From assembly GCF_002736145.1 (NCBI RefSeq), contig NZ_CP024160.1:310001-374000 (forward strand): a stretch of 64,000 nucleotides of DNA. Reading direction: 5' to 3'. Positions 25,931 through 35,944 of the stretch are shown one piece after another. Below the pieces are notes generated by a model. That model saw only the letters and a program-made list of their open reading frames with translations, ran no database searches and was not told where the DNA came from. Each line of letters starts with the position of its first letter. Positions within the stretch are counted from its first letter, which is position 1. Position numbers and translations under genes: made by a program. The stretch comes from Collinsella aerofaciens (GTDB taxonomy: Bacteria; Actinomycetota; Coriobacteriia; Coriobacteriales; Coriobacteriaceae).

Positions 25931-27796
25931 ATGACAAATGACTATCGCCGCGGTTCCGATGGGGGCCGCGGTTCTGGACGTCCCTCGTCGCGGGGACGTT
26001 CTGGTTATCAAGGAACGGGTCGGCAATCTTACAACGCCGGGCAGTCCCGTGGCAACGACCCGGCGTCGCGACTTCGCGGCTCGGGCGGCCCTCAAGTGCA
26101 TAACACCAGGTCGCGCAAGAGTTCGTCGACCGAATGGCTCACAGGCACGCCTCTGCCTCGCCGCAAAGCCGTCATGGGCTTCATTGGGCTTGGCTTGGGC
26201 TTGGGCGTCTTTCGCCTTGCCGACTATCAAATTGTCGAAGCCGATAAACTGCGCGAGCGTGCCGATGCGCGCCGCCTGCTTGCGCAGACCCTCTATGCCA
26301 AGCGTGGCACCATCTACGACCGCAACGGTAACGTGCTGGCGTCGTCGGTCGAATGTCGCAACATCGCCGTGAACCCCCAGCTTGTCGAGGATGTTGACAA
26401 GACGGTGTCGGCGCTGGTCAAGGCAACTGGAATCGATAAAAAGACCTGCCGCAAGCTCGTTGAGTCCGATGGAACCTGGGTGTATATCAAGCGCCAGGTG
26501 GACGAAGACGACGCTGCGGCGCTGGAGAAGAAGAACCTGCCCGGCGTGCTTTTTGAGCAGGCCATGAAGCGCGTATATCCATACGGCAATCTGGCATCGC
26601 AGGTGCTGGGTGTAGTGAATGTAGACAACGACGGCTTGACGGGTCTCGAAAAGCAATACAACAAGCTTCTGACCGGCACGAACGGTTCTCTCGTACGCGA
26701 GCGCGCGAGGGACGGCAGCTATATCGCGGGCGGTGCCTATAAAAAGGTGGCTGCGGTCGACGGCGTTGACATCGTGACGACGCTCGACGTCAATATCCAG
26801 CGTGCGGCCGAGGATGCCCTGGCAGAGGCTGTCGAGAAGACAAAGGCCAAGAACGGCTCGGCGCTGGTCACCGATCCTACGACAGGCGAGATCTTGGCAG
26901 CCTGCTCGTATCCGACCTACGACCAGACCAATTTGGAAAACGCCAAGACCGAGGATATGAACCTGCGCCTGGTCACCGACGCCTACGAGCCCGGCTCGGT
27001 CTTTAAGACGCTCGTGGCGGGCGCCGGCTTCGACTTGGGTGTCGTGCGGTCGAGTACGTCGTTTGAGGTGCCGGCGAGCATCAAGGTGGGTGACGATACC
27101 GTCACCGATGCCGACAAGCGCGACTACGCCATGACCATGGATGTGCGCGAGATGATGCGCCGTTCGTCCAACGTGGGATTTGTCCTGGTGGGGCGCAAGA
27201 TCGGTGCCGACGACTTTGCCGCCTATGTGGACAAGTGGGGCATCGGTCACAGCTCTGGTGTCGATTTTCCGGGCGAGAGCCTGGGCATCGTCAAGGAGCG
27301 TGACCAGTATGACGGTGCCACGCTGGGATCGATGAGCTTTGGACAGGCGCTGTCTGTCTCGCCGATTGAGATCGCACGTGCCGTGGGCGGCATCGCCAAC
27401 GGCGGCGTGATGATGACCCCGCACTTCTATAAGTCCAGCAAAGGCGACGAGAAGGACTGGGGCGAAGGCGAGCGCGCGATTTCGGAGGACGCCGCATCCC
27501 AGGTGACATCGTGCATGCAGACGGTCGTGTCGGAGGGAACGGGCGTTGGCGGCGCGGTTGACGGCTATGACGTGGCGGGTAAGACCGGTACGGCCGAACG
27601 TGCCGACGAGAACGGCGGCTACCTCAAGGAGAACTACATGTCGTCTTTTATGGGCTTTGCACCGGCACAATCGCCCAAGGTGCTGTGCTATATCACGCTC
27701 GACGGAACGCCGAGCGGCTCAGATGCCGCTGCGGTACCGTTCCAGTCCATTATGGCCAACGCGCTCGACGTGCTGGGTATCCCGCACACGAAGTAG
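25931..27796 (+). CDS. ftsI: Peptidoglycan transpeptidase FtsI/PBP2-type
   Basis: A 621-residue class B penicillin-binding protein that cross-links septal peptidoglycan. A basic, Gly/Ser/Arg-rich cytoplasmic head of about 75 residues precedes one membrane segment (GFIGLGLGLGVF). Active-site motifs are S356-V-F-K359, S412-S413-N414 and K551-T-G-T. The ribosome site is weak. The next gene is murF; the murE gene normally found here is missing. Confidence 0.94.
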   Translation: MTNDYRRGSDGGRGSGRPSSRGRSGYQGTGRQSYNAGQSRGNDPASRLRGSGGPQVHNTRSRKSSSTEWLTGTPLPRRKAVMGFIGLGLGLGVFRLADYQIVEADKLRERADARRLLAQTLYAKRGTIYDRNGNVLASSVECRNIAVNPQLVEDVDKTVSALVKATGIDKKTCRKLVESDGTWVYIKRQVDEDDAAALEKKNLPGVLFEQAMKRVYPYGNLASQVLGVVNVDNDGLTGLEKQYNKLLTGTNGSLVRERARDGSYIAGGAYKKVAAVDGVDIVTTLDVNIQRAAEDALAEAVEKTKAKNGSALVTDPTTGEILAACSYPTYDQTNLENAKTEDMNLRLVTDAYEPGSVFKTLVAGAGFDLGVVRSSTSFEVPASIKVGDDTVTDADKRDYAMTMDVREMMRRSSNVGFVLVGRKIGADDFAAYVDKWGIGHSSGVDFPGESLGIVKERDQYDGATLGSMSFGQALSVSPIEIARAVGGIANGGVMMTPHFYKSSKGDEKDWGEGERAISEDAASQVTSCMQTVVSEGTGVGGAVDGYDVAGKTGTAERADENGGYLKENYMSSFMGFAPAQSPKVLCYITLDGTPSGSDAAAVPFQSIMANALDVLGIPHTK

Positions 27797-27924
27797 GGGG
27801 TTACAATCTTTGGGGCGTGGTTTGTTGTCCCATATGAGGGGTGTTCACATGCCCTGCACCACGCATGCGCGGCGCTGGGATACAATACGCCGATAGCATT
27901 ATTTAGGTTTACAGGGGAGCTGCA

Positions 27925-29349
27925 ATGATAGAGATCGCCGTCAACAACCTCGCGGCCGCAACAGGGGCCCGAACCGTGACGGGAGAAGTCGATCGGGTAT
28001 GCCGCGGGTGCGTTATCGACTCGCGCCAGGTCGAGGAAGGGACGATTTTCGTCGCCTTTCCCGGTGAAAACGTCGACGGCAATGATTTTGCTTCCCGTGC
28101 CGTCCAGTCGGGTGCCGGCGCCGTCGTGATGACGCGTGAGCCCGAGGCCGAGCTGGTCTCGCTGGCGCAGGACAAGGGCTGTGCCATCTTGCTGACCGAT
28201 GATCCCGAGGAGTTTCTGCTGCGTTTGGCGCACACGTACCGTCTGGAGCTTGGCTGCCTGGTCGTTGGTATTACCGGTTCCATCGGCAAGACGACGACCA
28301 AGGACGTGCTCGCCGCTGTGCTCGCCAAGCGCTATCGTGTCTGGGCCACCAAGGGCAATTTCAATAACCTGATCGGCATGCCGCTCACGGTGCTTTCCGC
28401 TCCGGCCGATACCGAGGTCCTGGTGCTCGAGATGGGCATGAACCATTTCCACGAGATCGAGCGCCTGTCCCAGTCCGCCAATCCCAACCTTGCCATCGTG
28501 AGCAAGATTGGTACCTCTCATATCGGCATTTTGGGTAGCCGCGAGAACATCGCCCGCGCTAAGGCCGAGATTGTCCAGGGTATGTGCGCCGCTGGCGACT
28601 TCTTGCCGCTGCTGGTTTTGGGCGGCGAGGACGACTTTACGCCGTTCATTCGCGATACGTTCGCCCAGCCTGTTGGTATCGACGTGATGCTGGCCGGCGT
28701 CTCGGACGATGATGAGGTCCGTGCCCGCGACGTTCGAGTTGATGACGAGGGCCGTCCGGTCTTTACTCTCGATTTTGGTCAGGGCGAGACAATCGATACC
28801 ATGCTTGCCATCCCCGGCGTGCAGTCCGTCCCAAATGCCGTTAAGGCCGCCGCGGTTGCCTATCGCCTGGGCGTGACGCCCGAGCAGATCGATGCTGCCT
28901 TTAGAGGCCTCACGATCACCGGTCACCGCCAGGAGATCAAACGCGCCAAGAGCGGTGCCCGCGTCATTGACGATTCCTATAACGCCAGCGCCGAATCTAT
29001 GGCTGCTGGCCTCGATCTACTGTGTTCGCTTTCCTGCACGGGGTCTCGCATGGCGATCTTGGGCGAGATGGGCGAGATGGGCGATGAGGCTCCTCGCATG
29101 CATGAACTCGTGGGCGCCTATGCTGCCGCCAAGAAGCTCGACATGCTGGCGTGCGTGGGTGGTGAGCTGGCCCAGCTTATGGCCGATGCCGCGCGCATGA
29201 TGGGCATGGACGAGGACCGCATCCAGGTGTTCTCCGATTATCAGCAGGTGCTCGACCGCATGGGCGGCGCGCTTGAAAAACATGATGTTGTGCTGGTCAA
29301 GGGTTCCCGCTTTGTTGAGCTCGACCGCTTTGTGGAAGGTGTGTGCTAG
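27925..29349 (+). CDS. murF: UDP-MurNAc-tripeptide-D-Ala-D-Ala ligase
   Basis: A 474-residue Mur ligase that adds D-Ala-D-Ala to the cytoplasmic peptidoglycan precursor. The ATP loop GITGSIGKTTTKD, LEMGMNHFHEIERLS and the C-terminal-domain DDSYNASAESM mark MurF rather than MurE. GGGAG precedes the ATG. A 128-base gap upstream, with a TACAAT near 27882, could hold an internal promoter. Confidence 0.94.
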   Translation: MIEIAVNNLAAATGARTVTGEVDRVCRGCVIDSRQVEEGTIFVAFPGENVDGNDFASRAVQSGAGAVVMTREPEAELVSLAQDKGCAILLTDDPEEFLLRLAHTYRLELGCLVVGITGSIGKTTTKDVLAAVLAKRYRVWATKGNFNNLIGMPLTVLSAPADTEVLVLEMGMNHFHEIERLSQSANPNLAIVSKIGTSHIGILGSRENIARAKAEIVQGMCAAGDFLPLLVLGGEDDFTPFIRDTFAQPVGIDVMLAGVSDDDEVRARDVRVDDEGRPVFTLDFGQGETIDTMLAIPGVQSVPNAVKAAAVAYRLGVTPEQIDAAFRGLTITGHRQEIKRAKSGARVIDDSYNASAESMAAGLDLLCSLSCTGSRMAILGEMGEMGDEAPRMHELVGAYAAAKKLDMLACVGGELAQLMADAARMMGMDEDRIQVFSDYQQVLDRMGGALEKHDVVLVKGSRFVELDRFVEGVC

Positions 29350-29352
29350 CCC

Positions 29353-30372
29353 ATGTTCGGCAATCCCTCGTATCCAACGTATCAGGCTTTTTTGGGGCTT
29401 GGCATCGCCGCTGCCATTGCGCTGCTGCTCATGCCGTGGTGGATCAAACTACTCAAGGTCGAGGGTATCGGCCAGCAGGTTCGTGCCGACGGCCCCAAGC
29501 GTCATTTGGTTAAGCAGGGAACGCCCACCATGGGTGGCGTTGTCATCCTCGTCGCGATCTCGCTGACCTGCCTGCTGATGGGCAAGCTCACCACCGAGCT
29601 CGTACTCGTGCTGCTCGCCACGCTGGCGACCGGCGTGCTGGGCCTGATCGACGACCTGACCTCCGTTACACATGGGCGCTCGCTCGGTCTGACGCCTCAT
29701 GCCAAGATGATCGGCCTAACCATTATCTGTGTCACCTTTACGGTACTTGCCGTCAACTGGTGCGGCGTCGCCCCCGAGATTCGTTTTCCCGGCGGCCTGA
29801 CGATCGACCTTGGCGTGCTTTCGACCACCATCTGCGGCCTTTCGTTCCCGTGGCTCTACATCGTATTTTGCTGGCTGATGATCGCTGGTCTTTCCAATGC
29901 CGTGAACCTGACCGATGGCCTTGACGGTCTTGCTGGCGGCACCTCCATGATCGCCATGCTCGCCATGGCTGCCATGGCGTTTTTGCATGGAGACGTGAAC
30001 CTGTCCATCTTCTGCACCGCGTGTGCCGGTGCCTGCTTGGGCTTTCTGTGGTTCAACTGCTATCCGGCGAGCATCTTTATGGGCGATACCGGCTCGCTTG
30101 CCCTGGGCGCCGCGTTTGCCTGCACGTCCATCATGACCAACACCGAGGTCGTCTCCCTCATCATCGGCGGCCTATTTATCGTTGAGACCCTGTCGGTCAT
30201 GATCCAGGTTGTCTACTTCCACTTTACGCACAAGCGCGTCTTCCTTATGGCGCCCATCCATCATCATTTCGAAAAGAAGGGCTGGGCCGAGACCAAGGTC
30301 GTCATCCGTTTTTGGATTATCGCTGCGGCATTTGGTGCCGTTGGCCTTGCTCTGTTCTTCCAGTTGGGATAG
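29353..30372 (+). CDS. mraY: Phospho-MurNAc-pentapeptide transferase
   Basis: A 339-residue polytopic membrane enzyme of about ten segments that makes lipid I from UDP-MurNAc-pentapeptide and undecaprenyl phosphate. HLVKQGTPTMGG, GLIDDLTSV, NLTDGLDGLAGG and LMAPIHHHFEKKGW are the family catalytic motifs. It starts four bases after murF stops. Confidence 0.96.
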   Translation: MFGNPSYPTYQAFLGLGIAAAIALLLMPWWIKLLKVEGIGQQVRADGPKRHLVKQGTPTMGGVVILVAISLTCLLMGKLTTELVLVLLATLATGVLGLIDDLTSVTHGRSLGLTPHAKMIGLTIICVTFTVLAVNWCGVAPEIRFPGGLTIDLGVLSTTICGLSFPWLYIVFCWLMIAGLSNAVNLTDGLDGLAGGTSMIAMLAMAAMAFLHGDVNLSIFCTACAGACLGFLWFNCYPASIFMGDTGSLALGAAFACTSIMTNTEVVSLIIGGLFIVETLSVMIQVVYFHFTHKRVFLMAPIHHHFEKKGWAETKVVIRFWIIAAAFGAVGLALFFQLG

Positions 30373-30381
30373 TGGTCTTTC

Positions 30382-31788
30382 ATGCCTCTTGCTGATGTCT
30401 TTAGCCTGCTCGTTTTGGGTCAGGGCAAATCCGGTCTCGATGTCGCCCGCTGGGCGCTGGCACATCCCGAGCGCGTAAGCGCCGTTACCGTGTATGGCGG
30501 CGGCACCTCTGAGCCCAATGACGCCACGCGTGCGCTCGAGGCTGCTGGTGCGTCGTTTGTCTATGGGACCGAACAGGTCGAGGGCGCCTATGACGTATGC
30601 GTGACGTGCCCGGGCATCTCGGAGTTCTCGGGCTTCTTTAAGGCCGGGCGCGAGCATGCCGCCCAGATTATGGGTGAGCCAGAGTTTGCCTATCGCCTGT
30701 CGCCCGATAACTGGATTGCCATCACGGGCACCAACGGCAAGACGACTACCACGTCGCTGACTGATTATCTGCTCAAGGCTGCCGGCGAGGCCAGCGTAGC
30801 TGTCGGCAACATCGGCGAGCCGCCGGTCAACGAGATTGACGGCCGAGCCCACAACGAGTGGTTTGTGGCTGAGCTCTCGAGCTATCAGATTGCTACGACC
30901 ACCGAGCTCCACCCTCGTGTGGCAGTGCTGCTCAACATCACTCCCGACCACTTGGGCTGGCATAAGAGCCATAAGAACTATGCGCTTGCCAAGATCAAAC
31001 TGTTTGACAATATGGTCGATGACGATCTGGTGGTTGTCGATGTCGAAGACGCCGGCATTCACGAGTTCGATGAGTACATCTACACGCCGGGTCGTCGCAT
31101 CTGCAAGGTTGCCTTTGACGAGCCAAAGGGTGAGGATGTCGCCTTTGTGCGCGATGGCAAGATGATCGTGCGCCTGAAGGGCGTCGAGACCCCGCTCATC
31201 GCTACATCCGAACTCAAGATCTCGGGCCATCACAATGTTATCAATGCCCTGTGCGCTGCCACGGTTGCCCTGGCAGTCGGTGCCGATGTCGATGGTGTCC
31301 GCCGCGGTCTGGCCTCGTTCCAGCCGCTCGAGCACCGCGTGGAGCCGTGCGGCGAGATTGACGGAGTGCGCTACGTCAACGATTCCAAGGCGACCAACAC
31401 CGACGCGGTCGAGAAGGCACTGACGGCGTTTCCCGATGACGACGTGATTTTGCTGCTCGGCGGCCACGATAAGGGCACGCCGCTCACGGACTTCGCGCGC
31501 GTTGTTATGGATAACGTACGCTCGGTCGTCTGCTTTGGCGATGCGCGCGAACGCTTCACCGCCGCTATGGACGAGGCCGATGTCGATGGCGATGTGGATA
31601 TCGCCCAGGCGGATGACCTACGCGATGCCGTGGACGTTGCCCGTTCGCTGTCGAGCCGTGGCGACGTGATCTTACTTTCTCCTGCCTGCTCTTCGTTCGA
31701 TGAGTTCTCGGGCTATGAGGAGCGCGGCCGCGTGTTTAAGGACTATGTGGCCCAGCTTGCCGCTGCAGCGAAATCTCAAATGGAATAG
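30382..31788 (+). CDS. murD: UDP-MurNAc-L-alanine:D-glutamate ligase
   Basis: A 468-residue Mur ligase adding D-glutamate. An N-terminal Rossmann domain (LLVLGQGKSGLDVARW region) is followed by the ATP loop ITGTNGKTTTTSLTDYL, the substrate motif LNITPDHLGWHKS and VNDSKATNTDAVEKAL in the C-terminal domain. The ribosome site is weak, and expression probably depends on translation of mraY nine bases upstream. Confidence 0.95.
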   Translation: MPLADVFSLLVLGQGKSGLDVARWALAHPERVSAVTVYGGGTSEPNDATRALEAAGASFVYGTEQVEGAYDVCVTCPGISEFSGFFKAGREHAAQIMGEPEFAYRLSPDNWIAITGTNGKTTTTSLTDYLLKAAGEASVAVGNIGEPPVNEIDGRAHNEWFVAELSSYQIATTTELHPRVAVLLNITPDHLGWHKSHKNYALAKIKLFDNMVDDDLVVVDVEDAGIHEFDEYIYTPGRRICKVAFDEPKGEDVAFVRDGKMIVRLKGVETPLIATSELKISGHHNVINALCAATVALAVGADVDGVRRGLASFQPLEHRVEPCGEIDGVRYVNDSKATNTDAVEKALTAFPDDDVILLLGGHDKGTPLTDFARVVMDNVRSVVCFGDARERFTAAMDEADVDGDVDIAQADDLRDAVDVARSLSSRGDVILLSPACSSFDEFSGYEERGRVFKDYVAQLAAAAKSQME

Positions 31789-31797
31789 GGGTTGCCG

Positions 31798-33318
31798 GTG
31801 AGAGAGGAGAGCCCCCGACAAGGTATGAGGAGGCCCGACTCGGACCGTGCTTCCTCGCGGCGTAGCACACCGCGTTCCGGACGCGGCGGGCAGTCGTTTA
31901 GCGAACGCTATATTGCCGGCGTTCCCGCCCGCATCATGCGCCCCCGTCTGATATTCATGGCCTGTCTGTTTATCTTGGTGTGTTTTGGCCTGCTGATGGT
32001 GTACTCGGCGTCTTCGGTCGAGGCGCTGCACGAGAATGGCTCGGCGACGTTTTTCCTGGGTCGACAGGCCGCGTTTGCCGTGGTTGGTGTTCTGGCGCTG
32101 ATTGCCATCGTGCGCGTTTTGCCGGACAGCTGGTTTGGGGAGGATGTGCTTAGGATCTTCCTTATCGGCATGATGTTCTTGCTTCTGCTGGTGTTCTTGG
32201 TGGGCAGCGGCAGCCGTGGCGCCACGCGCTGGCTCAACATCGCCGGCATTCAGTTCCAGCCTTCCGAGTTTTTAAAGCCATTTGCCATTGCGTATTTGGC
32301 CATCATGCTCGACCGCTTCTTTTCGCCCGGTGGCAACATCAACGAATTCCTTCGCAAGATGGGCATCTACCTGGGCATTTCGCTCTTTCTGATCTTTATC
32401 CAGCCCGATTTCGGTACTGTCCTGATCATCCTGTTGACCCTCATGTGCATGGCGTTGTTTGCGGGTCTCGACCCCAGATTTATCATCGGCGTGCTAATCT
32501 TCGGCATTCTCGTGATCGTGATTGCGCTTGTCGCAGAGCCATACCGTATGGTGCGTATTCAGGTTGCCTTGAACCCTTGGGCCGACGAATATGGTGACGG
32601 CTATCAGGCCACGCTTGCCATCATGGCGTTTGCCTCGGGCGGTCTGTTCGGCCGTGGCATCGGCAACTCAACCATGAAGTACTCGTATCTGCCCGAGGCG
32701 CACAACGACTACATCCTGGCCATCATTGGCGAGGAAGTCGGTTTTGTCGGAACTGTGCTGTTCTTCTTGGTGTTTGCGATGCTGATCTACTCGGCGTTTC
32801 GCATTGCCGAGCAGGCGACCGATCGTCGGGGCGCGCTCATGGCGTCTGGCTCCGCAGTTATTCTCGCGGTGCAGTTTTTGATTAACGCGCTGGGCATCCT
32901 CAACGTATTTCCCATGACGGGCAAACCGTTGCCGTTTATTAGCTACGGCGGCTCTTCGATTATTGTGTCGCTTATGCTCGCCGGTCTGATCCTGCGCGTT
33001 TCGTATGAGAGCGCCCGTCGCGATGAGTACGACCGTCGCCGCGAGAGCTTTGCCGTTATGGATGAGAGTACCGCCGGCGTGCCCCACGTGCGCGGCGAGC
33101 GATCTTCGCGTAACGGCTTTACCGTTCTGGATGGCTCTGCGACCGAGCCGGCAGCCCGTCCACGTCCGCGAACGGCGCCGCAAGGTCGTCCGCAGCGCCC
33201 CAGCCCTCGCAACGCGGGCGGCGGATATAATCGAATCGATTTGAACTCGGACCCGTCGGCGCGTTTGCGCACCGACGACCAGGGACCGCGTGTACGAAGG
33301 GACTACCATGACCGATAA
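31798..33318 (+). CDS. ftsW: Septal peptidoglycan polymerase FtsW
   Basis: A SEDS-family glycosyltransferase of about 506 residues with ten or so membrane segments. Family blocks are GSGSRGATRWLNI, FQPSEFLKPF, LPEAHNDYILAIIGEE and PFISYGGSSI. A basic N-terminus (about 45 residues) and a Pro/Arg-rich C-terminal tail (about 100 residues) extend beyond the core. Start is uncertain: GTG 31798 follows a GGGG site; TTG 31792 and ATG 31825 are in frame. It overlaps murG. Confidence 0.93.
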   Translation: MREESPRQGMRRPDSDRASSRRSTPRSGRGGQSFSERYIAGVPARIMRPRLIFMACLFILVCFGLLMVYSASSVEALHENGSATFFLGRQAAFAVVGVLALIAIVRVLPDSWFGEDVLRIFLIGMMFLLLLVFLVGSGSRGATRWLNIAGIQFQPSEFLKPFAIAYLAIMLDRFFSPGGNINEFLRKMGIYLGISLFLIFIQPDFGTVLIILLTLMCMALFAGLDPRFIIGVLIFGILVIVIALVAEPYRMVRIQVALNPWADEYGDGYQATLAIMAFASGGLFGRGIGNSTMKYSYLPEAHNDYILAIIGEEVGFVGTVLFFLVFAMLIYSAFRIAEQATDRRGALMASGSAVILAVQFLINALGILNVFPMTGKPLPFISYGGSSIIVSLMLAGLILRVSYESARRDEYDRRRESFAVMDESTAGVPHVRGERSSRNGFTVLDGSATEPAARPRPRTAPQGRPQRPSPRNAGGGYNRIDLNSDPSARLRTDDQGPRVRRDYHDR

Positions 33319-34423
33319 GATGACCGTTGCTATTGCAGCCGGCGGTACGGCAGGGCACATCAACCCCGCGCTTGCCTTGGCCGAAGAGCTGCGTGACCGT
33401 GGCCACCACGTTGTGTTCGTGGGCCAGTCGCGCAAGCTCGAGGGTCGTCTGGTCCCCGAGGCCGGGTTTGATTTTGTGCCCATTACGGTCACGGGCTTCG
33501 ACCGCTCCCGTCCTTGGACGGCGCTGACCTCGCTGTGGCGTGTCAACAAGGCCAAGCGTGCGCTCGCCAGTCATTTCTCAAAGGTCGGCAAGCCCGATGC
33601 CGCCATCGGTTTTGGTGCCTATGTCGAGGTTCCGCTGCTGGGGTGGTGCAAGAGCGCGGGCGTTCCGTATCTGCTGCATGAACAGAACTCTGTTCCGGGC
33701 CTGGCCAACAAGATGATGAACTCCCACGCTGCCCGCGTGTGCATCTCGGTGCCGGCAGCGCGCGCGGTCTTTGAGCGCGAAGGTAACCCTGGCCACGTGC
33801 TCATGACCGGCAACCCCGTACGTCGCTCGGTGATCGAGGGCGATCGCGCTCGCGGCCGCAAGGCACTTGGCGTTCCCGAGGACGCTACGCTGCTGCTCGT
33901 CTTTGGCGGTTCACTTGGCGCTCAGCACCTCAACGAGCGCGTGGCTTCGCTCAAAAACGAGCTGCTTTCGCGCAAGAGCCTCTATGTGTTGCATTCGACG
34001 GGTGCCGACGGCTTTGAGGAGACCGAGCGCGCTTTGGCGCTGACGCCCGAGGAGGCGAAGCGTTATCGCGTCCAGCCTTACATCGACAACATGGGCGATA
34101 TGCTGGCTGCTGCCGATTTGGTGCTCTCGCGTTCGGGCGCATCGAGCGTGGCCGAGATCGCTGCGCTCGCCGTGCCCTCGGTGCTCGTGCCGTATCCGCA
34201 TGCGACGGCCGACCACCAAACCACCAATGCCCGTTATCTGGTCGACGCCGGGGCCGGTGTGCTCTGCGCCGATGCCGATATCGACGGTTCTGCCTTTGCC
34301 GATGAGCTGCTGCACTTGGTCGATGACGCGGCGGCGCGCGACGCCATGCGTCAGGCGGCACGTGGTCTGGCTCAGGATAGGGCCGCCGCTCTTCTGGCGG
34401 ATGCGGTAGAGGGTTTGCGTTAG
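33308..34423 (+). CDS. murG: Lipid II synthase MurG
   Basis: A 371-residue GT28 glycosyltransferase that adds GlcNAc to lipid I at the inner membrane face. AAGGTAGHINPALALAEEL, FGAYVEVPLLGW, LLHEQNSVPGLANK and RSGASSVAEIAAL are clear. GAAGGG before ATG 33308 fixes the start, which overlaps ftsW by 11 bases. Confidence 0.95.
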   Translation: MTDKMTVAIAAGGTAGHINPALALAEELRDRGHHVVFVGQSRKLEGRLVPEAGFDFVPITVTGFDRSRPWTALTSLWRVNKAKRALASHFSKVGKPDAAIGFGAYVEVPLLGWCKSAGVPYLLHEQNSVPGLANKMMNSHAARVCISVPAARAVFEREGNPGHVLMTGNPVRRSVIEGDRARGRKALGVPEDATLLLVFGGSLGAQHLNERVASLKNELLSRKSLYVLHSTGADGFEETERALALTPEEAKRYRVQPYIDNMGDMLAAADLVLSRSGASSVAEIAALAVPSVLVPYPHATADHQTTNARYLVDAGAGVLCADADIDGSAFADELLHLVDDAAARDAMRQAARGLAQDRAAALLADAVEGLR

Positions 34424-34520
34424 TTAGACGGGATATCGTCGGTCGCCCTCGCGCTGATGCGGTAGGTGCGGTACAGTTAACGGGTTACAGGCAGTGTTTA
34501 CGCAAGGAGTACACGAGCAC

Positions 34521-35939
34521 ATGGCTGATTCCCAGACTGCAACCTCCGCGCCCGAGTTTAAGAGCGCCCACTTTATCGGTATCGGCGGCGCCGGCATGAG
34601 CGGCATCGCCCTCGTTCTGCACGAGCGCGGTTATGCCGTTACCGGCTCCGACCTTAAGACGTCACGTTATATCCGCCAGCTTACCCGCGCTGGTGTGAAG
34701 GTGCATGTGGGCCATGAGGCCGCCACGATCGACGAGGTCAAGCCCGACGTGGTTGTTGTCTCCACCGCTATTCCGGAGTCCAACCCTGAGCTCGTGCGCG
34801 CTCGCGAGCTGGGCATTCCTGTGTGGCCCCGTGCCAAGATGCTCTCTGCATTGGGCCACGGGTACACCACCGTCGCTGTTGCCGGCACGCATGGCAAGAC
34901 CACCACGTCTTCGATGTGCGCCACCATGCTCGACCGCATGGGTCTGGATCCGAGCTTCTTGATCGGTGGCATCGTCGAGGGCTATGACACGAACGGCAAG
35001 AACGGCTCGGGCGACTACTTTGTCGCCGAGGCCGACGAGTCCGACAGCTCCTTCCTGTTCCTGAACCCCAACGTAGTCATTGTGACCAACGTCGAGGCCG
35101 ACCACCTCGATCACTACTCGGGTATCGAGGAGATCGAGGCAACTTTCGCCAAATTCATGAGCCTGGTGGGCGAGGACGGCACCGTCATCGTCTGCGGCGA
35201 GGACCCGCATCTGGTCGAGCTCGCCAAGTCGACGGGCCGTCACGTGCTTTCCTACGGCTTTGCCGAGAGCAACGACATCGTCTGCGTGCACCCGGATGTC
35301 AAGGGCATCCAGAGTGACTTTATCGTTCGCTTTGAGGACGGCACTGAGCACGCTGTGGAGATCAAGAGCAACCCCGGTCGCCACAACATGCTCAACGCTA
35401 CGGCTGTGCTCACCGTCGCCCATGTCCTGGGCCTTGACATCGACGCCGCCGCCAAGGCGCTCTCGAGCTTTGAGGGCGTCCGCCGTCGCTTTACCCACGT
35501 GGGCGATATCGATGGCATCACCGTGGTCGATGATTACGGCCATCACCCCACCGAGATCAAGGCGACGCTTGCTGCCGCTTCGTCGCTGGGCTACAAGCAC
35601 GTCGACGTCGTGTTCCAGCCGCACCGCTATTCGCGCCTGCAGGCCCTGTGCGACGACTTTGCCGATGCATTTGCCAATGCCGATAAACTGCTGCTGATTG
35701 ATGTGTTCTCGGCTGGCGAAATGCCCATTCCGGGTGTCACCTCTAAGATGCTCGCCGATACCGTGCGCGCCAAGCATCCTGGCAAGGAGGTCGTGTACTG
35801 CTCCAGCCGTCTTGAGCTCAATCAGGAGCTCGAGCAGATGGTGGGCGAGGGCGACCTGCTGCTCACCATGGGTGCCGGCGACGTTACGACCGTCGGTCCC
35901 GAGTTCATTGAGTATCTGACTGCCAAGAAAGACGCTTAA
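34521..35939 (+). CDS. murC: UDP-MurNAc:L-alanine ligase
   Basis: A 472-residue Mur ligase adding L-alanine. FIGIGGAGMSGIALVL is the N-terminal nucleotide fold, VAGTHGKTTTSSM the ATP loop, and NVEADHLDHYSG and DDYGHHPTEIKATL are MurC signatures. AAGGAG lies about 11 bases before ATG 34521; an upstream GTG (34494) precedes that site and was rejected. Confidence 0.95.
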   Translation: MADSQTATSAPEFKSAHFIGIGGAGMSGIALVLHERGYAVTGSDLKTSRYIRQLTRAGVKVHVGHEAATIDEVKPDVVVVSTAIPESNPELVRARELGIPVWPRAKMLSALGHGYTTVAVAGTHGKTTTSSMCATMLDRMGLDPSFLIGGIVEGYDTNGKNGSGDYFVAEADESDSSFLFLNPNVVIVTNVEADHLDHYSGIEEIEATFAKFMSLVGEDGTVIVCGEDPHLVELAKSTGRHVLSYGFAESNDIVCVHPDVKGIQSDFIVRFEDGTEHAVEIKSNPGRHNMLNATAVLTVAHVLGLDIDAAAKALSSFEGVRRRFTHVGDIDGITVVDDYGHHPTEIKATLAAASSLGYKHVDVVFQPHRYSRLQALCDDFADAFANADKLLLIDVFSAGEMPIPGVTSKMLADTVRAKHPGKEVVYCSSRLELNQELEQMVGEGDLLLTMGAGDVTTVGPEFIEYLTAKKDA

Positions 35940-35944
35940 GTCTA